This document shows positions 9,001-16,700 of a stretch of DNA of 64,000 nt, piece by piece. Each line of letters begins with the position of its first letter. Position 1 is the stretch's first letter. The translations under genes were made by a program, and so were the position numbers. The DNA comes from [Empedobacter] haloabium (GTDB lineage: Bacteria; Pseudomonadota; Gammaproteobacteria; Burkholderiales; Burkholderiaceae_D), in contig CP136508.1 in the NCBI GenBank assembly GCA_008011715.2, positions 5,022,001 to 5,086,000 on the forward strand, in the 5' to 3' direction. The notes under the pieces were generated by a model. The model searched no databases. It saw nothing but the letters and a program-made list of their open reading frames with translations, and was not told where the DNA came from.

Positions 9001-11314
9001 CGGCCAGCGCCGCGTACTGGCGCGGCGCGTCCTGCTGCAGCAGCGCATACAGCGCGCTCGGCGCCGTGTTCACCACGGCCACGCCGCGGCTGGCGATCAG
9101 CGCCAGCAGGGCATCCGGATCGAACGGCGCCGCCGGTGCCAGCACCAGCGTCGCGCCCTGCATCAAGGGCGTGAAGATGTTCTTCAGCGAAGCGTCGAAG
9201 CCGATCGGAATCATCAACAGCACCGGGCTGTCGGGGCCGATTCGGGCGAACGAGGCATACCAGTCGCACAGATTGGCGAAGCCGGCGCGCGTGACGAGCA
9301 CGCCCTTCGGCCGCCCCGTCGAGCCGGAGGTGTACAGCTGGTAGACCAGGTCGTCGCCTTGCAGCGTGTCGTATGCGGGCAGCGCCTGCGGTGCCGGCGC
9401 CGCGCTCAGCGCGCCGATGTCCAGCCACAGCCCATAGAAATCGACGATGTCGTCGGCCCGCAGGCTTTCGCTCAGCACCACGTTGGCACCGCTGTCGTGC
9501 AGCACGAACGCGATGTGCTCCGGTGGATTGTCCGTGTCGAGCGGCACCAGCACCGCGCCCACGCGGGCGATCGCCAGCACGGCGACCACCAGGTCGGCCG
9601 AACGGTCGAGATAGACCGCCACCTTGTCGCCGCGGCCGGTGCCCAGCGCCGCCAGTTGCCCGGCCACGGCCTCCATGCGGCGTACCAGTTCGGCGTACGT
9701 CAGGTCGCCTTCGGCGCTGCCGATGGCGACACGCTCCGGCGTGGCACCCGCCCAGCTGGCGATGCGGTCGCACAGCGCCAGCCCGGCCGGGCCGGTCGCC
9801 TCGCCATGGCTGAACGGTGCGACCATGGCGCGCAGGCGCGCATCGAGCAGGCCGGCAAGCGGCTGCGCCGGGTCGGCCACGACCTCCTCGGCCAGCGCCA
9901 CATACAGTTCCAGCCAGCCGGCCACGCGCGCCGCGTCGAACAGGTCCGGGTTGAAATACGCTTCCACCGTGTCCGGCAGCACCTGCAGCGTCAGGTCGTA
10001 CTGGGACTGTACCGCGAACATCTCCTTGTTCCAGCTGCGCAGGCCGTCGAACAGGTCCGGCGTCAGGCTGTTGCGGCGGTACAGGAACTTCACCTGGAAC
10101 AGCGGCGAATAGGCCGGGTCGCGCTCCACCTGCAAAGCGTCGACCAGCTGGTCGAACGGCAGGTCCTGGAACAGCATCGCATCGTTGACGTCGCGCGCCA
10201 CCTGGCGCAGGAATTCATCGGCCTGGGCGCCGGCCGGGACCTGCTGGCGCAGTGCCAGCTGATTGACGAAGAAGCCCGCCACCTCGCGGAACCGGCCGTG
10301 ATCGCGGCCGAACACGTCCGTGCCGACCACGAGGTCGCGCTGCCCCGTCAGGCGGTGCAGCAGCAGTTGGTACAGGCCGAGATACAGCGCGAACTCGGAG
10401 ATGCCGAGCCGGCCGGCGCACTGGCTGGCGCGTTCGCGCAAGGCCGCCGGCAACGCAAGCCGCTCGAGGCCGGTGCGGTAGGTCTGGCGTGACGGGCGCG
10501 CGCGGTCCGCCGGCAATGCCAGCACGGGCTCCGCGTCGGCCAGGTGTTCGGTCCAGTAGGACCGGGCCGCTTCGTAGCCGCGCCCCGCATGCCGGCTGTT
10601 CTGCCAGGCGACGTATTCACCGTACGCCGGCACCGGCGCGGCGGGGCCGGTGCCCCGATAGGCGTCCGACAGTTCGCGCATCAGCTGCTGGATCGACCAT
10701 TCGTCGGTCGCGATATGGTGGAACACGATCAGCAGCGAATACGCCGCCTCGCCCTGGCGGAACAGGTGCATCCGCAGCGGCAGCTCGTTGGCCAGGTCGA
10801 ATGGCGTGGCGGCAATACGTGCGCGCTGCAGCGCCATCCGTTCATCGGCAGCGGCGGCATCGAGGTGGCGCAGGTCGTCCAGCCCGAGGGTGGGCTGCAG
10901 GTCGCTGCGCACGCGCTGGAATGGCACGCCGTCGCGCATGCCATACGTGGTGCGGTAGATGGGATGGCGCTGCACCACGTCGAGCAGCGCGCCGCGCAGG
11001 CGCTCGCTGTCGAGGGCGCCCTCGATGCCGAGCTCCATCGGCAGGTTGAAGTGCGTCGCGGCCGGCTCGTACTGGTACAGGAAATACAGGCGGCGCTGCG
11101 CGAACGAAAGTGGCTGCTCCCGTTCCGGTGCCGCGACATCGACCGGCGCGGGCTCGGCATAGTATGCGGCCACGTCCTTCTTGTGCTTCTTCAGCGCCGC
11201 CAGCGTGGCGTCGGGCAGGTCGCCGTCGGCGCTCGTCACCTGCAGCTTGCCGTCGCGGTTCTGCACCGAGACGCCGGTGGCATGCAGATGGGAGATCAGT
11301 TCATGGAGTTTCAT
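1..11314 (-). CDS. Non-ribosomal peptide synthetase B (partial, C-terminus beyond the window)
   Basis: Multimodular NRPS read on the minus strand from ATG at 11312-11314; it stays open to base 1, so more than 3770 residues are present and the end is missing. Domains (bases): TubC_N-type docking domain 11165-11314; C1 about 9830-11120, motif HHIATDE at 10700-10720; A1 about 8290-9830, TSGSTGRPKG near 9305-9335; PCP1 with GGDS (Ser 8144-8146); C2 about 6700-7960, HHAILDG at 7514-7534; a degenerate C-like segment about 5700-6690 with no HHxxxDG; A2 about 4140-5690; PCP2 (GGHS near 3987); C3 about 2560-3830, HHIVSDG; A3 about 950-2480 of Lys2 type; PCP3 about 720-930; C4 from about 690, HHIVSDG near 260-274. 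No epimerase or thioesterase is seen. It starts 1 nt after the CmlA-like stop. Translation of key stretches was checked by hand; domain edges are approximate. Confidence 0.95.
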   Translation of the reverse strand, partial: MKLHELISHLHATGVSVQNRDGKLQVTSADGDLPDATLAALKKHKKDVAAYYAEPAPVDVAAPEREQPLSFAQRRLYFLYQYEPAATHFNLPMELGIEGALDSERLRGALLDVVQRHPIYRTTYGMRDGVPFQRVRSDLQPTLGLDDLRHLDAAAADERMALQRARIAATPFDLANELPLRMHLFRQGEAAYSLLIVFHHIATDEWSIQQLMRELSDAYRGTGPAAPVPAYGEYVAWQNSRHAGRGYEAARSYWTEHLADAEPVLALPADRARPSRQTYRTGLERLALPAALRERASQCAGRLGISEFALYLGLYQLLLHRLTGQRDLVVGTDVFGRDHGRFREVAGFFVNQLALRQQVPAGAQADEFLRQVARDVNDAMLFQDLPFDQLVDALQVERDPAYSPLFQVKFLYRRNSLTPDLFDGLRSWNKEMFAVQSQYDLTLQVLPDTVEAYFNPDLFDAARVAGWLELYVALAEEVVADPAQPLAGLLDARLRAMVAPFSHGEATGPAGLALCDRIASWAGATPERVAIGSAEGDLTYAELVRRMEAVAGQLAALGTGRGDKVAVYLDRSADLVVAVLAIARVGAVLVPLDTDNPPEHIAFVLHDSGANVVLSESLRADDIVDFYGLWLDIGALSAAPAPQALPAYDTLQGDDLVYQLYTSGSTGRPKGVLVTRAGFANLCDWYASFARIGPDSPVLLMIPIGFDASLKNIFTPLMQGATLVLAPAAPFDPDALLALIASRGVAVVNTAPSALYALLQQDAPRQYAALAGLTMFAVGGEALDLGLVRPWLDSPNCRALLANIYGPTECTDISLAFAADAATWLARATVTIGRPIRNTQAFIVNDELALCPPGTPGELVIAGCGVARGYHQLPDADARSFVHAALAQGRIYRTGDYACHEADGNVLYLGRRDGQIKIRGKRVETGEVLAQMARLLPGRTLSVQRYARDRVEMLVGFVAGLPSDLDSVQLRAELARHLPRHAVPADIVFVPSMPLSANGKIAAAALLALYEEHRSTRQSATRALSATEAAIAAIWHQLLGEVAVEADSSFFAVGGDSIFSIQLVAELQKLGYAVAVADIFKYPVLEQLAAFCDSRSHVAVTTTEALAPFALVDPADLAALPEGLEDAYPVTSLQQGMLFHCRMEPDSAMYHDVFSYELRFDYDAALLKQAVGLVLAHNQVLRTGFELDTVSEPLQLVYARVEPEWSEQDLRHLSAAEQEAAVATAIASLKRTGFALSGPSLIRFTVLRKAEGCIQLLIDAHHAILDGWSMATLQRQIFEHYGHLRFGLPLADVFDTGGLRFADYVAQQAAAEQDDAAAAHWRTYCRAAGSGALSARLPQQGEAVLHTLPLPADLPARLAQRVATDGVMLKTLLMMAHAYMLRALLPSERLSTALTDNGRPETPGAQNIVGLFVNVLPVAFDLDASWRQLAAALQADEVARKPFRRFPFAHIVREQRALQIDTLFTYNNFHVSEALQAAEWLQIEPGNSYEETNFKLAVLVNGNLQSGLTLTLESRLALTAAQVATLQREFVFALDCMAQAFDAPIPQRADRLLPVLAQAGAAVARLRWQGVAPAAVLEAALARCALRVAAIERAPAQAPFDIAASVEQDGQRLEWRIAPEWAQHPDLPALLSETMERVLATGAPAGDVAVACDAQGAAWPLRQLEDDMAFWRGRLAEAPAHLNLPQTLALAAGAERTDERHVRAVDTAALAALTARTGLSRGAILLGAWLALLARLSGQETVLTGVRLRAGGPLLPLVAETGDDPAATVLLTRAAGALQACAAHAGVPASLLPARHAAAFALADDGPLPADMAIVATDDGACRLELAADVHDAAGADRLAANLAELLQGAAAAPGERLSRLPLLGAAERHRVLVQFNDSAQHFDDTRQLHQMVEDQAAADPGALALLYGSDTMTYEVLNRRANQVAQFLHGHGIGANDRVAVCMERGLEMVVAILGVLKAGAAYMPLDPAYPVERIAYMLDDSAPRALLAQAPLLAALEPVRRLAAELPCLLLAEGLAVLDGLPDANPPAPPLAQAAANLMYVLYTSGSTGRPKGVAMAQGPLVNLIRWQASSRSKLAQRERTLQFSALGFDATFQEIFSALCYGASLVLLAESIRRDPRELVRLMRRYDVERIFLPFVALQNIAEAAVELGEPLPALNTMITAGEQLRISPAIVQFFRMRAGRSLHNYYGPTESHVVTTYVLDGDPGAWPALPPIGAPIANTQIYILDAALQPVALGAHGELYIAGDCLADGYLNRPDLTAERFVGNVFRPGTRMYKTGDIARWLEDGNIEYLGRNDSQVKIRGYRIEPGEVEAALAACAGVREAVVVAREDVPGQKRLVAYLLAQPGHTLAPAALRDRLATVLPDYMVPAAFVCMTAFPVSPNGKLDRRALPAPDAAAQLRQPYEAPQGSTETALAAIWEDLLAVRDVGRRDHFFELGGHSLLAVRLTTRVRQVLQRELALRALFEQPVLADLARVVDGLDSAGTAPLRALPRTPDQVLPLSFAQQRLWFVQELEGPTPTYNMPAALRLTGRLDAAALEAALQYLIERHEVLRTNFDSVEGVPHLRIAPSRTVTLAVTDVAPDEVEARAARHAALPFDLAREPLLRAELLRLSADQHVLLLNVHHIVSDGWSLNILADEWLRAYDALRAGRAPALPVLPLQYADYAYWQREQLTEAVRERQLAYWTGQLAGAPELLDLPTDRVRPAVQRFDGGDEQLRLDPALSHAVRQLGHAHNASLFMTLVTAFGLLLGRLSGQDDVLVGVPQATRDRRELEGMLGMLLGNLVLRMRLDDAAGFGTLLEQVRRTALEAYEHSAIPFEQVVDALPLQRDLSRNPLFQVFFNMLNLPETNYTSPELAIEGLQSTLLDAKFDLTLYAQDSEEGILLHLVYNRGLFDAQRMRELLRQYHSLLEQVSQAPAIACKAVSLLTAPARAVLPDPAVVLDATWHGSIPGRFAALVAAQPAALAVTAAHLQWTYAELDERSEAVACWLQEAGVGAGAVVAICAARRAALVPAVLGVLKAGAAYTIVDPAYPAEHVRACLAVARPAAWLTVAEGGDAALLACLPAPVPRLDLSGNDGWPVLAAGVRAVPAAWTADDVAVLTFTSGSTGLPKAVEGRHGALTHFYPWLQQHFGMGPQDRYALLSGLAHDPLQRDIFNTLWMGASLHVPPVDAIGPGLLADWMAAENISAVNLTPAMLQLLCQDARALPTLRHAFLVGDILTQADVALLQQVAPRCAVVSYYGATEAQRAFGMVEIAPGTAAGLTRDVIALGHGIPGVQLLVLNGAGTLAGIGEVGEVCIRSPHLARGYRDDAAMTARQFVANPFGGGDRLYRTGDLGRYLPDGMVAGLGRNDQQVKLRGFRIELGHVEAALARLPQVREAVVLALGSGEARRLVAYVVPRGTFDADAAAAALRGTLPDYMRPAAYVVLERLPLTPNGKLDRRALPAPAATPAVADTAPATALEASLCALMAELLNRDAVGPAENFFALGGHSLLATRLVSRIRAACGVQLPLRAVFEEPTPAALARLVERAGGDNAGPAPRERSGWHPLSSQQQRLWFLDRFEPANPFYNIPLALRLRGTLVPAQLQQSLDALAARHPSLRTRFATQDGQPVQEILAPAAVPLALTDLTGLAPAQREEAARRAAATVTLQPFVLEQGNLLRAALLRLDDADHVLVLVVHHIVSDGRSLAVLADELAALYRAGTTGGAAALPPLPLHYSDFAHWQRDWLQQPAALRQLAYWNAQLADAPAVHALPLDRPRPAIQSYRGAT

Positions 11315-11315
11315 A

Positions 11316-12944
11316 TCAGCTCTTCGGTTCGAGGTTCCACACGCGCTTGGCGGCGAGGCGTTCAGCAGGGACGTCGCGCTCACCGCAGAAGCGCAACAGC
11401 TGGTCCGATTCGACGATCTGGCGCGCGTCGTCGTCGTAGTCCACGCCCATGAAGTAGCGGAACCACGGCTCCATCCCCAGTGCATAGATGCCCACGTGGC
11501 GTGGGCGGAAAATGTCCACCAGCCGGCTGGCCAGCGCGAAGTCGGAGCCGTTGAAGCGGCGCGATTCGTTGACGGCACGGGGGACGGGCTTGGTGAACAG
11601 CGCGCCATACAGCCAGCTCATGGGCGCGCCGACGCACTCCATGCCGATGAACAGCATGTCGAGATCGCCCGTGATGGCGTGGATGCGCTGGTACAACCGC
11701 TCGTCCAGGCTGGCGGCGTCGGCACCGGCGAAGATGCGGCGACCGTGCAGTTCGAAGTACCAGGCCGTCTTCGAGCGGATGTTCAGGTCCGCGTGTTCGC
11801 CCAGGAACGGCACCGCCAGGATATGGCCGCCGGCACACGCGATGCGCTCCATGTCCTCCAGCTCACGTACCGGCAGGCCAAGGGCCTGCAGCATCAGCTT
11901 GATCGACGGGTCGACCAGGTTGCCGCCACTGTTCTTCGGTACCAGCACCGTGCCGATCTTGTGGCGCAGCTGCAGCAGCGTTTCGATGCAGGTGTGGTCC
12001 ATGTGCGTGTGGGTGATGCAGACGTAGTCGATGAACGCCGGCAGTTCGCTGTAGCTGACGATGGCGTCGTCGTGCTTGCCGTCGCGGCTGGCGATGACGG
12101 GATCGACCAGCACGGCGACATCCGCCGTTTCCACCAGCAGCCCGGCGTGGCCGACATAGGTGACGCGCACGCCATCCCGCGGCGCGGCATGCACGCGCGA
12201 CGGCGGCGTGGTGGTGAACAGGCTCTGGTAATCCAGCCCGCCCGTCAGGCGCTGCTGCGCGAACAGCGCGTCGAGCGTCGCCTGCGATGCCGGCACGGTG
12301 CGCAGCGCGAACACGCGGTCCAGCCAGGGATCGTCGAGCCGGACGTCGGCATGCAGGTGATTACCGTCCGGCAGGCGGGGGGAGCTGAGGACGAAGGGAC
12401 GTTGCTCGACCCGCGACAACAGGCCGAACGACACGCTCTGCCCTGCGCGCTTGTACAGCGGGCCGGCGTACAGCAGGCCTTCGATCAGGCGGAACGAGGC
12501 ATGATGGTTCATGTCGTACACCAGTTCCACGTACCCGCGCAGTACGTCCGGAACCTGGCCGTACAACTGTTCCATCGACATGCCGGTCTGCGTTTCCAGC
12601 AATGCGTTCAATGCCGTGACGCCCTGGCGCAGGTCGAAGTAGTCGCGATTGTCCTGTTCCAACTCTTCGATCAGCCGGCGCACGTCGTCGATCTGGTCGG
12701 CGCTGCAGTTGACGAAGTCGCCGCCCGCCAGGCCGCGGTTCTGGCTGGCCGCGATGTGCAGCTGGGCGTTGGCGACGAAGGACTTCATCAGGCGCAGGTT
12801 GCGGCCGGTGAGGTTCATGGCCGCCGTCACGGGCGGCAGCAGGTAGGGCCACACATACCACTTGTGCAGCAGCGGTTCGAAGTAGGCGTCGTCGCGCAGG
12901 TAATACAGGGGCTCGTGTTGGTTCATATCGTTGTCAGCGTTCAT
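11316..12944 (-). CDS. CmlA-type diiron beta-hydroxylase, metallo-beta-lactamase fold
   Basis: 542 residues from ATG at 12944, whose ATGA overlaps the stop of the upstream MetA-like gene. An N-terminal helical domain of about 230 residues precedes a metallo-beta-lactamase fold with HTHMDH at residues 312-317. Further candidate ligands are Glu383 (FLGEH), Asp409 (FAGAD) and His483 (RPRHVG). This spacing is almost the same as in CmlA of chloramphenicol synthesis, recalled as H305, H307, D309, H310, E377, D403, H480 in a 532-residue protein. A Glu stands where ordinary metallo-hydrolases have His. CmlA uses a diiron centre and O2 to beta-hydroxylate an amino acid held on a carrier protein. Lying between two NRPS genes, this enzyme probably hydroxylates a PCP-bound residue of the same peptide. 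Which module it serves is not visible. Confidence 0.85.
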   Translation of the reverse strand: MNADNDMNQHEPLYYLRDDAYFEPLLHKWYVWPYLLPPVTAAMNLTGRNLRLMKSFVANAQLHIAASQNRGLAGGDFVNCSADQIDDVRRLIEELEQDNRDYFDLRQGVTALNALLETQTGMSMEQLYGQVPDVLRGYVELVYDMNHHASFRLIEGLLYAGPLYKRAGQSVSFGLLSRVEQRPFVLSSPRLPDGNHLHADVRLDDPWLDRVFALRTVPASQATLDALFAQQRLTGGLDYQSLFTTTPPSRVHAAPRDGVRVTYVGHAGLLVETADVAVLVDPVIASRDGKHDDAIVSYSELPAFIDYVCITHTHMDHTCIETLLQLRHKIGTVLVPKNSGGNLVDPSIKLMLQALGLPVRELEDMERIACAGGHILAVPFLGEHADLNIRSKTAWYFELHGRRIFAGADAASLDERLYQRIHAITGDLDMLFIGMECVGAPMSWLYGALFTKPVPRAVNESRRFNGSDFALASRLVDIFRPRHVGIYALGMEPWFRYFMGVDYDDDARQIVESDQLLRFCGERDVPAERLAAKRVWNLEPKS

Positions 12945-13735
12945 GCAGCCTGCGCCGTGGCACGGACGTGGCTGCGGATCCAGTTGGCCAGCACCGGGCT
13001 GCCGCCCTGGCTGAGAAGAAGCTCCATGTGGCGGAAGGACTCGTGCTCGTGCGCCGCGGTGTAGGTATTGGCGGGATCGTCGCGGTCGCGCAGCCATTCG
13101 CGGTACAGCATGTCGGCCGTGTACTCGGGGTGGCCCAGCATCATGACGAGCTGTTCGTCCTCGGTCGCGAGCATCAGGTCGCCGTATTCGCGATGGCGCA
13201 GCAGCGGCTTGACCGGGCGCGCGCCGGGCAGGCCGCCCGCCGGGTCCAGCAGGGCCCAGGTGCTGAGGGGCAGCTGCAATGTCCTGTTTCCGCTCCCCAG
13301 ATAGCGCTCGGCGCCGGGGCAGGCTTGCACCTCGTGCACGCCGAAGACCTTCTGTGCCATCAGGCGCTTGTCGTGTCCCAGGTATCGTGCCAGCGCCAAC
13401 GCACCGAAACAGATGCCCATCACGCCGATGCGGCGCCGCTCCGCTTCATGGAAGATCGCGCACAGCTCGGGGAAATAGTGAATCTGCTCGTACGGCAGGT
13501 GTTCGACCGGCGCCCCTGTCACCAGCAACAGGTCGAGCGCGACGCGTGCCGTCAGCTCCTCGAAATCCGGATAGTGGGCGACGTCGCCGCCACTGCTGCG
13601 GTACGCATGCGAGCGCAGCCGGACCGAATGCAGCTCGACGGGCACGTCGGCACATTGCAGCGCGGCCGCGACGCTGCGACCGTACGCCTGCGCGTTCGGC
13701 ATGAAATTGAGCACCCCTACGTGCAGCGGGTTCAT
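12941..13735 (-). CDS. MetA-like homoserine O-acyltransferase family protein in the NRPS operon
   Basis: 264 residues, class-I glutamine-amidotransferase-like fold of the homoserine O-succinyl/acetyltransferase family. N-terminal VLNFMPN matches the MetA start region. GICFGA carries the expected catalytic Cys, and LGHPEY gives the His and Glu of the triad, with a following REWLRD Arg. It is shorter than enteric MetA (about 309). Its ATG overlaps the stop of synthetase A (ATGA) and its own stop overlaps the CmlA ATG, so it is translationally coupled inside the NRPS operon. MetA enzymes transfer an acyl group from acyl-CoA to the homoserine hydroxyl. Here it may acylate a hydroxylated residue of the peptide or make an activated homoserine precursor; this is inference. 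A housekeeping MetA role seems unlikely from the context but cannot be excluded. Confidence 0.8.
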   Translation of the reverse strand: MNPLHVGVLNFMPNAQAYGRSVAAALQCADVPVELHSVRLRSHAYRSSGGDVAHYPDFEELTARVALDLLLVTGAPVEHLPYEQIHYFPELCAIFHEAERRRIGVMGICFGALALARYLGHDKRLMAQKVFGVHEVQACPGAERYLGSGNRTLQLPLSTWALLDPAGGLPGARPVKPLLRHREYGDLMLATEDEQLVMMLGHPEYTADMLYREWLRDRDDPANTYTAAHEHESFRHMELLLSQGGSPVLANWIRSHVRATAQAA

Positions 13736-16700
13736 GCGGCTTCCTCCTCGTCGTCCAGGTCCAGTACCAGCACCTTCTTGCGGCTTGCCGTGGCAAGCGC
13801 CGCGGCGATATGGTCGGCCTGCTGCGCCAGCTGCTGCAGCTGGTAGAGCTGACCCAGGCTGAGCGTCACGCCGAACGCTTCCTGCACCAGGAAGCTGAGC
13901 TTCGTCAACGCCAGCGAGTGGCCGCCCAGCTCGAAGAAGTGATCGAAACGGCCCACCGCCGCGACACCGAGCACGCCTTGCCAGATGTCGGCCAGGCGCC
14001 GCTCGATGCCGTCCTGCGGCGGCACGAAAGCCTGCCGCGCCAAGGCATCGTCATCGGGCAGCGGCAGCGCATCGCGATCGAGCTTGCCGTTGGGTGTCTG
14101 CGGCAATGCCGGCAGCGCGATGAACGCTCCAGGCACCATGTAGTCCGGCAGGCGTGCCAGCAAGGCGCTGCGCAGGGCCGCCGGTTCGGGCGCCGTATCC
14201 GCGCGTGGCACCACATAGGCCAGCAGGCGCTGCTGGCCGTCCGCCCCCGCACGGGCGATCACGGCGGCATCGGCCAATGCCGGCTGGGCGCGCAGCACGG
14301 CTTCGATTTCGCCCAGCTCGATGCGGAAGCCCCGTACCTTGACCTGGAAATCGTTGCGGCCCGCATAGTGCAGCATGCCGGCCGCATCCCATCGCCCCAG
14401 GTCGCCGGTGCGGTACAAGCGGGTATCGGGGTGCCCCGGTTCGGCCAGGAAGCGCTGTGCGGTCAGGTCCGGCCGGTTCAGGTAACCGCGCGCCACGCCG
14501 ACGCCGCCGATATGGATCTCGCCGACCGCGCCGACCGGTACCGGCTGGCCCGCCTCGTCCAGGATATGGATGCGGGTACCCGCCAGTGGCCGCCCGATCG
14601 GAATGGCGCCGCCGGCGCGGCCGTCGTAATGCCAGGTCGTGGCGCAGACCGTGATCTCGCTCGGACCATAGGCGTTGACGAAACGGTGGCGCCGGCCCCA
14701 GTGGGCGGCGACGGACGGCGGGCAGGCTTCGCCGCCCACCAGCAACGTCATCGGCGCCAGCCGCTCGTCGTCAGCCATGATCGCCAGCACCGAAGGTGGC
14801 AGCAGCGCGTGGCTGATGTTCTGCTCGCCCAGGAACGCGAGCAGCGGCGCGCCCGGCATCAGCGCGGCGCGCGGTGCGGAAACCAGCGCCGCGCCGCTGG
14901 CCAGCGCCATGACGATTTCCCAGATGCTGGCATCGAAGCTGATCGACGCGAATTGCAGCACGCGGCTGCCGGGACCGATCGCCAGCGCCCGGTTCTGGTC
15001 CGCCGCCAGGCTGGCCAGGCCGCCATGTTCCACCTGCACGCCTTTCGGCTGTCCCGTCGAGCCGGAGGTATAGATCATGTAAGCGAGATGGCCGGGGCCA
15101 ACGGCGGCGCCCGATGCCGGCGCCGGCGCAGCGCCGGGCTGCGCGCCGCCCGCTTCGATCAGGCAGCAGGGCACGGCCGCCAGGGCCGGTCCCAGCGCCT
15201 GTGCCTCGGCCAGCAGCGCCGGTTCCGTGACGAGCGCCGCCGGCATGCAGTCCTGTGCCATGTATGCCAGCCGTTCGCGCGGATACGCCGGATCGAATGG
15301 CACGTAGGCGCCGCCAGCTTTCAGGATCGCCAGCACACCGGTGATCAATCCGATGCCGCGTTCGGCATACAGGACCACCCGGCTGTCCGGTCCCACCCCG
15401 GCGGCCGTAAGCGCGCGTGCCAGCGTGTCGGCCCGCGCGTTCAATTCGGCGTACGTCAGGGTGGTACCTTCGTGCGTCAATGCCACGGCGTCCGGGTTGC
15501 GTGCCGCGTGGGACTCGAATGCGCGATGCACCAGCGGCGCGGCGCCGGCGGGCGTGCCGGCGCCCAGCCGTGCCAGCAAGGCCTGCTCGGCTGGCGCCAG
15601 CAATGCCAGCGTTTGCAACGGTGCCTGCGGCGCGGCGACGATGCTGGCCAGCAGTGTGAGCAGGTTATCGGCCAAGCGCGCCACCGTGGCGCGTTCGAAC
15701 AGCGCGCAATCGTATTCAAAGCGGCAGTCCAGGCGGTCGCCGCGCGGCGTGATGTCGAGCGTCAGGTCGAATTTGGCGCCACCGTTGTGCACGTCGAGCA
15801 CGCGGCCGGACAGGGCCTCCAGCGCCACCTCGTCCTGCGGCGCGTTCTGCAGCGCGAGCATGGCCTGGAACAGCGGCGTCTGGCCGGCCTGGCGCGCACC
15901 GGCGCTGGCCGCCACGACCTGTTCGAACGGGAGGTCCTGGTTGGCGAATGCCTGCAGCACCGTTTCGCGCACCTGCGCCAGCAGCGCCTCGAAGCCGTGC
16001 GCCGGCTCGAGCGTCAGGCGCAGCACGAGCGTGTTGACGAAGAAGCCGACCAATCCTTCCAGCTCGCCATGATGGCGGTTGGCGATCGGCGTGCCGATGC
16101 ACAGGTCGCGCTGGCCGGAGTAGCGGCCCAGCAGCACACCGAAGGCGGCGCTCAGTACCATGAACAGGCTCGCCTGCCCTTCGCGCGCCAGGCGCCGCAG
16201 GCCTGCCAGCAGGCCCGGTTCGACGGTGAAAGCCAGCACGTCGCCGCGCAGGGCCGGCAGGGCCGGACGCGGATGGTCCAGCGGCAAGGCCAGCATGGCG
16301 GGCGCGTGCGCCAGGCGGTCGCGCCAGTAAGCCAGCTGATTGTCGAACGCGCCCTCTTCCGCGCGGCTGCGCTGCCAGCGGGCATAATCGCTGTACTGGA
16401 GCGGCAAGGCCGGCAGTGCCGCCGGCACACCACGGCGGGCGGCGTTGTACAGCACCGACAGTTCGCGGCTCAGGACACCGATCGACCAGCCGTCGGCAAT
16501 GATGTGGTGCATGACCAGCAGCAGCACGTGCCGGGCCGGCGCGACGTGCAACAGGGTCGCACGCGCCAGTGGCGCGCACTCCAGGTCGAACGGCACCTGC
16601 GCCGCGGCGACCAGCCAGTCGTGCACCGCCTGCGGCGCCGCGTCGGCCAGGCTGGCGGTCTGCAGCGGCAACGCGGCATGGGCGGCCACCGCGCACAGCG

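Noticed and set aside
1865-10492. Plus-strand open frame of 2875 codons
   Set aside because: It is the exact antisense of synthetase B. Its translation is Arg/Gln/His-rich with no domain, while the minus strand shows perfect NRPS motifs; the openness comes from high GC at third positions.
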